Part shown: positions 4,891 through 6,567 of the stretch, piece after piece | How positions within the stretch are numbered: the stretch's first letter is position 1 | Layout of the letters: every line of letters starts with the position of its first letter | Assembly (NCBI GenBank): GCA_023379555.1 | Contig: JAMCQR010000005.1 | Location: 1-6,567 of the forward strand | DNA: 6,567 bases | From: Thermoplasmatota archaeon | Lineage (GTDB): Archaea; Thermoplasmatota; Thermoplasmata; Thermoplasmatales; GCA-001856825 | Reading direction: 5' to 3' | Made by a program: the position numbers and the translations under genes | The notes under the pieces: generated by a model | Seen by the model: the letters and a program-made list of their open reading frames with translations, nothing else | Database searches by the model: none | Told to the model about the DNA's origin: nothing

Positions 4891-6435
4891 ATGCCTACAC
4901 CTCTGGAAGAATACGTACGTAAATCGATGGAAACCGTGAATTCTAAGGAAGATCTAGAAAAGATGAGGATGTCCGTTTCCAAGAAGTTCAAGCTTCCAAA
5001 CGTGGTGAGCAACACCGATATCCTTCTGATGCTCAGAAAGGATGAGAAGGATAGATACTCAGACCTCCTTGTGAGAAAACCAACAAGGACCCTTTCGGGA
5101 GTTTCAGTCATTGCGGTCATGACATCTCCCTTCTCGTGCCCACACGGCAGGTGTACCTACTGCCCGGGTGGTGTTGAGTCCTCATCTCCACAGTCTTACA
5201 CAGGGTTTGAACCAGCAGCGATGAGAGGAAAGCAGAACAATTATAATTCATATCTGCAGACCAAGAACAGACTTGAACAACTGAGGAGGATCGGTCATCC
5301 TACCGATAAGATCGATCTGATAGTGATGGGAGGAACATTCACTGCACGGGGAGAAGACTACCAGAAAGAATTCATCAAGGGTAGCCTAGATGCAATGAAC
5401 GGTCATACTTCAGAAAACCTTGAAACATCTATCCTGGAGAACGAAACTGCCGAAAACAGGTGCATAGGCCTCACGGTTGAGACGAGACCCGACTGGTTCT
5501 TTGAAAGGGAAATGAACCTGGCTCTGGGATATGGAACGACAAAAGTGGAACTGGGGGTACAGACGGTATTCAACGACATTCATCGCGAGACGAAGAGGGC
5601 GCACAGGATATCGGACGTCATAAGGTCAACGAGGTATGCCAAAGACTCCGCATTCAAGGTTCTTTACCACCTGATGCCCGGTATAGGAGGAGTTGACCCT
5701 GACGGAGATGTAAGGTCCCTGACAAGGCTGTTCGACGACGAACTGCTCAGACCTGACATGCTTAAGATTTATCCATCCCTAGTTGTCGAAGGGACGCAGT
5801 ATTACGAGTCATACAAAAGTGGAAAATACAAATCATACGAGAGCGATGAAGCAGTCGAAGTAGTCTCAGAATTTTTCAAGTACATACCGAATTACGTCAG
5901 GATACACAGGATCCAGAGAGATATACCGGTATACAAGATAGTTCAAGGAGTCAAGCGGAGTGATCTCCACGATCTAGCACTCAACAGGGCAATTGAGAAG
6001 GGGTATGAAATAAGAGAGATAAGGTACAGGGAGATTGGTCATTCGAACAAATCGACTGGAAGGATAGAACTGAAAGTCACGAATTATCTTGCTTCCGGTG
6101 GGATTGAAAAATTCCTGGAATTCGTGGACGAAGATAATAAGATAGTTGCTTTCCTGAGGCTCAGGATTCCGGGAGGTAATAACGAGAGACCGGAGTTGAC
6201 TGGAAGATCGTTGATCAGAGAGATAAAGACATTCGGCAAAGAAGCGAGAATAGACGAGGAGGGCGAGTACCAGCACAGAGGGTACGGTAGGAGACTGCTC
6301 CAAGAGGCAGAAGACATAACCAGCGAAATGGGTATCCACAGCATCGCTGTGATCTCAGGAATAGGCGCGAGGGAATACTTCAGAAAGAATGGTTACGAGA
6401 GACTTGGTCCATACATGTCAAAAAGAACCAAATAG
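4891..6435 (+). CDS. elp3: Elp3: radical SAM tRNA wobble-uridine (U34) carboxymethyl-forming acetyltransferase
   Basis: Elp3 uses S-adenosylmethionine and acetyl-CoA to start cm5U-type modification at U34 of tRNA; archaeal Elp3 acts without the other Elongator subunits. The 514-residue product has the expected order. A basic N-terminal tRNA-binding segment (1-75) is followed by the radical SAM core with the [4Fe-4S] motif CPHGRCTYC (Cys83, Cys88, Cys91) and PGG. Then come MGGTFTARGEDYQ (146-158), LTVETRPDW (194-202), VELGVQTVFNDIH (219-231), YHLMPGIGGVDP (259-270) and LKIYPSLVVEGTQYY (291-305). IHRIQRDIP (338-346) and REIGH (380-384) lead to the C-terminal acetyltransferase domain with EYQHRGYGRRLL (459-470), AVISGIGAREYFRKNGY (486-502) and GPYMSK (506-511). 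All key motifs are present. One departure is IREIKTFG (442-449), where most homologues have a sequence like IRELHVYG. The ATG is supported by the TATA-like box upstream. Confidence 0.97.
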   Translation: MPTPLEEYVRKSMETVNSKEDLEKMRMSVSKKFKLPNVVSNTDILLMLRKDEKDRYSDLLVRKPTRTLSGVSVIAVMTSPFSCPHGRCTYCPGGVESSSPQSYTGFEPAAMRGKQNNYNSYLQTKNRLEQLRRIGHPTDKIDLIVMGGTFTARGEDYQKEFIKGSLDAMNGHTSENLETSILENETAENRCIGLTVETRPDWFFEREMNLALGYGTTKVELGVQTVFNDIHRETKRAHRISDVIRSTRYAKDSAFKVLYHLMPGIGGVDPDGDVRSLTRLFDDELLRPDMLKIYPSLVVEGTQYYESYKSGKYKSYESDEAVEVVSEFFKYIPNYVRIHRIQRDIPVYKIVQGVKRSDLHDLALNRAIEKGYEIREIRYREIGHSNKSTGRIELKVTNYLASGGIEKFLEFVDEDNKIVAFLRLRIPGGNNERPELTGRSLIREIKTFGKEARIDEEGEYQHRGYGRRLLQEAEDITSEMGIHSIAVISGIGAREYFRKNGYERLGPYMSKRTK

Positions 6436-6442
6436 ATTTAAG
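6436..6442 (+). promoter_or_regulatory. TATA-like element before the right-edge membrane protein
   Basis: ATTTAAG begins directly after the elp3 stop codon and is centred about 25 bases before the ATG at 6464. The spacing fits a leaderless transcript. The match is modest, and read-through from elp3 is also possible across the 28-base gap. Confidence 0.4.
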
Positions 6443-6463
6443 CAAAGTCAAATTGTACGAAAT

Positions 6464-6567
6464 ATGTCAACACTGATGCTGCTATCGGTCATAATATTGT
6501 TACTCTCTCTGCTATTCTTAGGACTCTCTATTTCCATGATTCTGAAGAAATACACAATGAGGGGAGC
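6464..6567 (+). CDS. Small membrane protein, N-terminal 34 codons, cut by the window edge
   Basis: The ATG at 6464 opens a frame that reaches the window end. Residues about 4-26 are almost entirely hydrophobic (LMLLSVIILLLSLLFLGLSI) and form one transmembrane helix, followed by a short basic segment KKYTMRG. The positive charges after the helix suggest that this side faces the cytoplasm. The fragment could also be a signal anchor of a larger protein. I do not recognise the family. The start is supported by its TATA-like element and by the 28-base spacing from elp3; co-transcription with elp3 cannot be excluded. Confidence 0.6.
   Translation, partial: MSTLMLLSVIILLLSLLFLGLSISMILKKYTMRG

Noticed and set aside
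5974..6339. 121-codon open frame antisense to elp3
   Set aside because: It is fully opposite the Elp3 acetyltransferase domain, resembles no known family and has no promoter or Shine-Dalgarno that I can see.
6464..6567. Assignment of the right-edge protein to a NqrM-like or other named small membrane family
   Set aside because: Only 34 residues are visible and no diagnostic cysteine or glycine motif is seen after the helix.

Overview
The window looks like a piece of an archaeal chromosome, most likely euryarchaeal and probably Thermoplasmatales-like. It carries the small subunit of the D-family DNA polymerase (absent from Crenarchaeota), aIF-1A, an archaeal RIO1 kinase, a Dim2/Pno1-type KH protein, a DUF99 protein and a stand-alone archaeal Elp3. 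Several genes have a TATA-like box centred about 25-32 bases before the start codon with no leader, as expected for leaderless archaeal transcripts. The lineage is inferred from gene content and promoter style only.

Layout. Bases 1-1139 (minus) hold the N-terminal 379 codons of the PolD small subunit DP1, running off the left edge. A 99-bp divergent promoter region (1140-1238) separates it from a DUF99 gene (plus, 1239-1784). DUF99 converges tail to tail on a minus-strand translation operon and overlaps it at one CTAG: aIF-1A (3372-3046), RIO1 (3059-2310) and the KH protein (2323-1781). Each junction in that operon overlaps by 14 bases, and each internal gene has its own Shine-Dalgarno sequence inside the preceding gene. 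After a second divergent region (3373-3510) come a GNAT acetyltransferase (plus, 3511-4122) and a decayed gene (about 4211-4833) for an alpha/alpha-toroid (prenyltransferase/terpene-cyclase-like) protein, truncated at its 5' end and frameshifted. A complete Elp3 follows (plus, 4891-6435), then the start of a small membrane protein (from 6464) that runs off the right edge.

How the genes fit together. The operon groups a decoding-site initiation factor with two small-subunit maturation factors, so 30S assembly and initiation would be co-expressed. Elp3 modifies wobble uridine in tRNA and DP1 belongs to the replicative polymerase, so most of the window is core information processing. The GNAT gene and the pseudogene form a small, less conserved islet between core genes. 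I see no CRISPR array, no complete mobile element, no tRNA or rRNA, and no convincing new multi-gene system. The points most worth checking are the decaying toroid gene with its breakpoint, the ordered split between leaderless and Shine-Dalgarno starts, and the shared-stop convergent junction.
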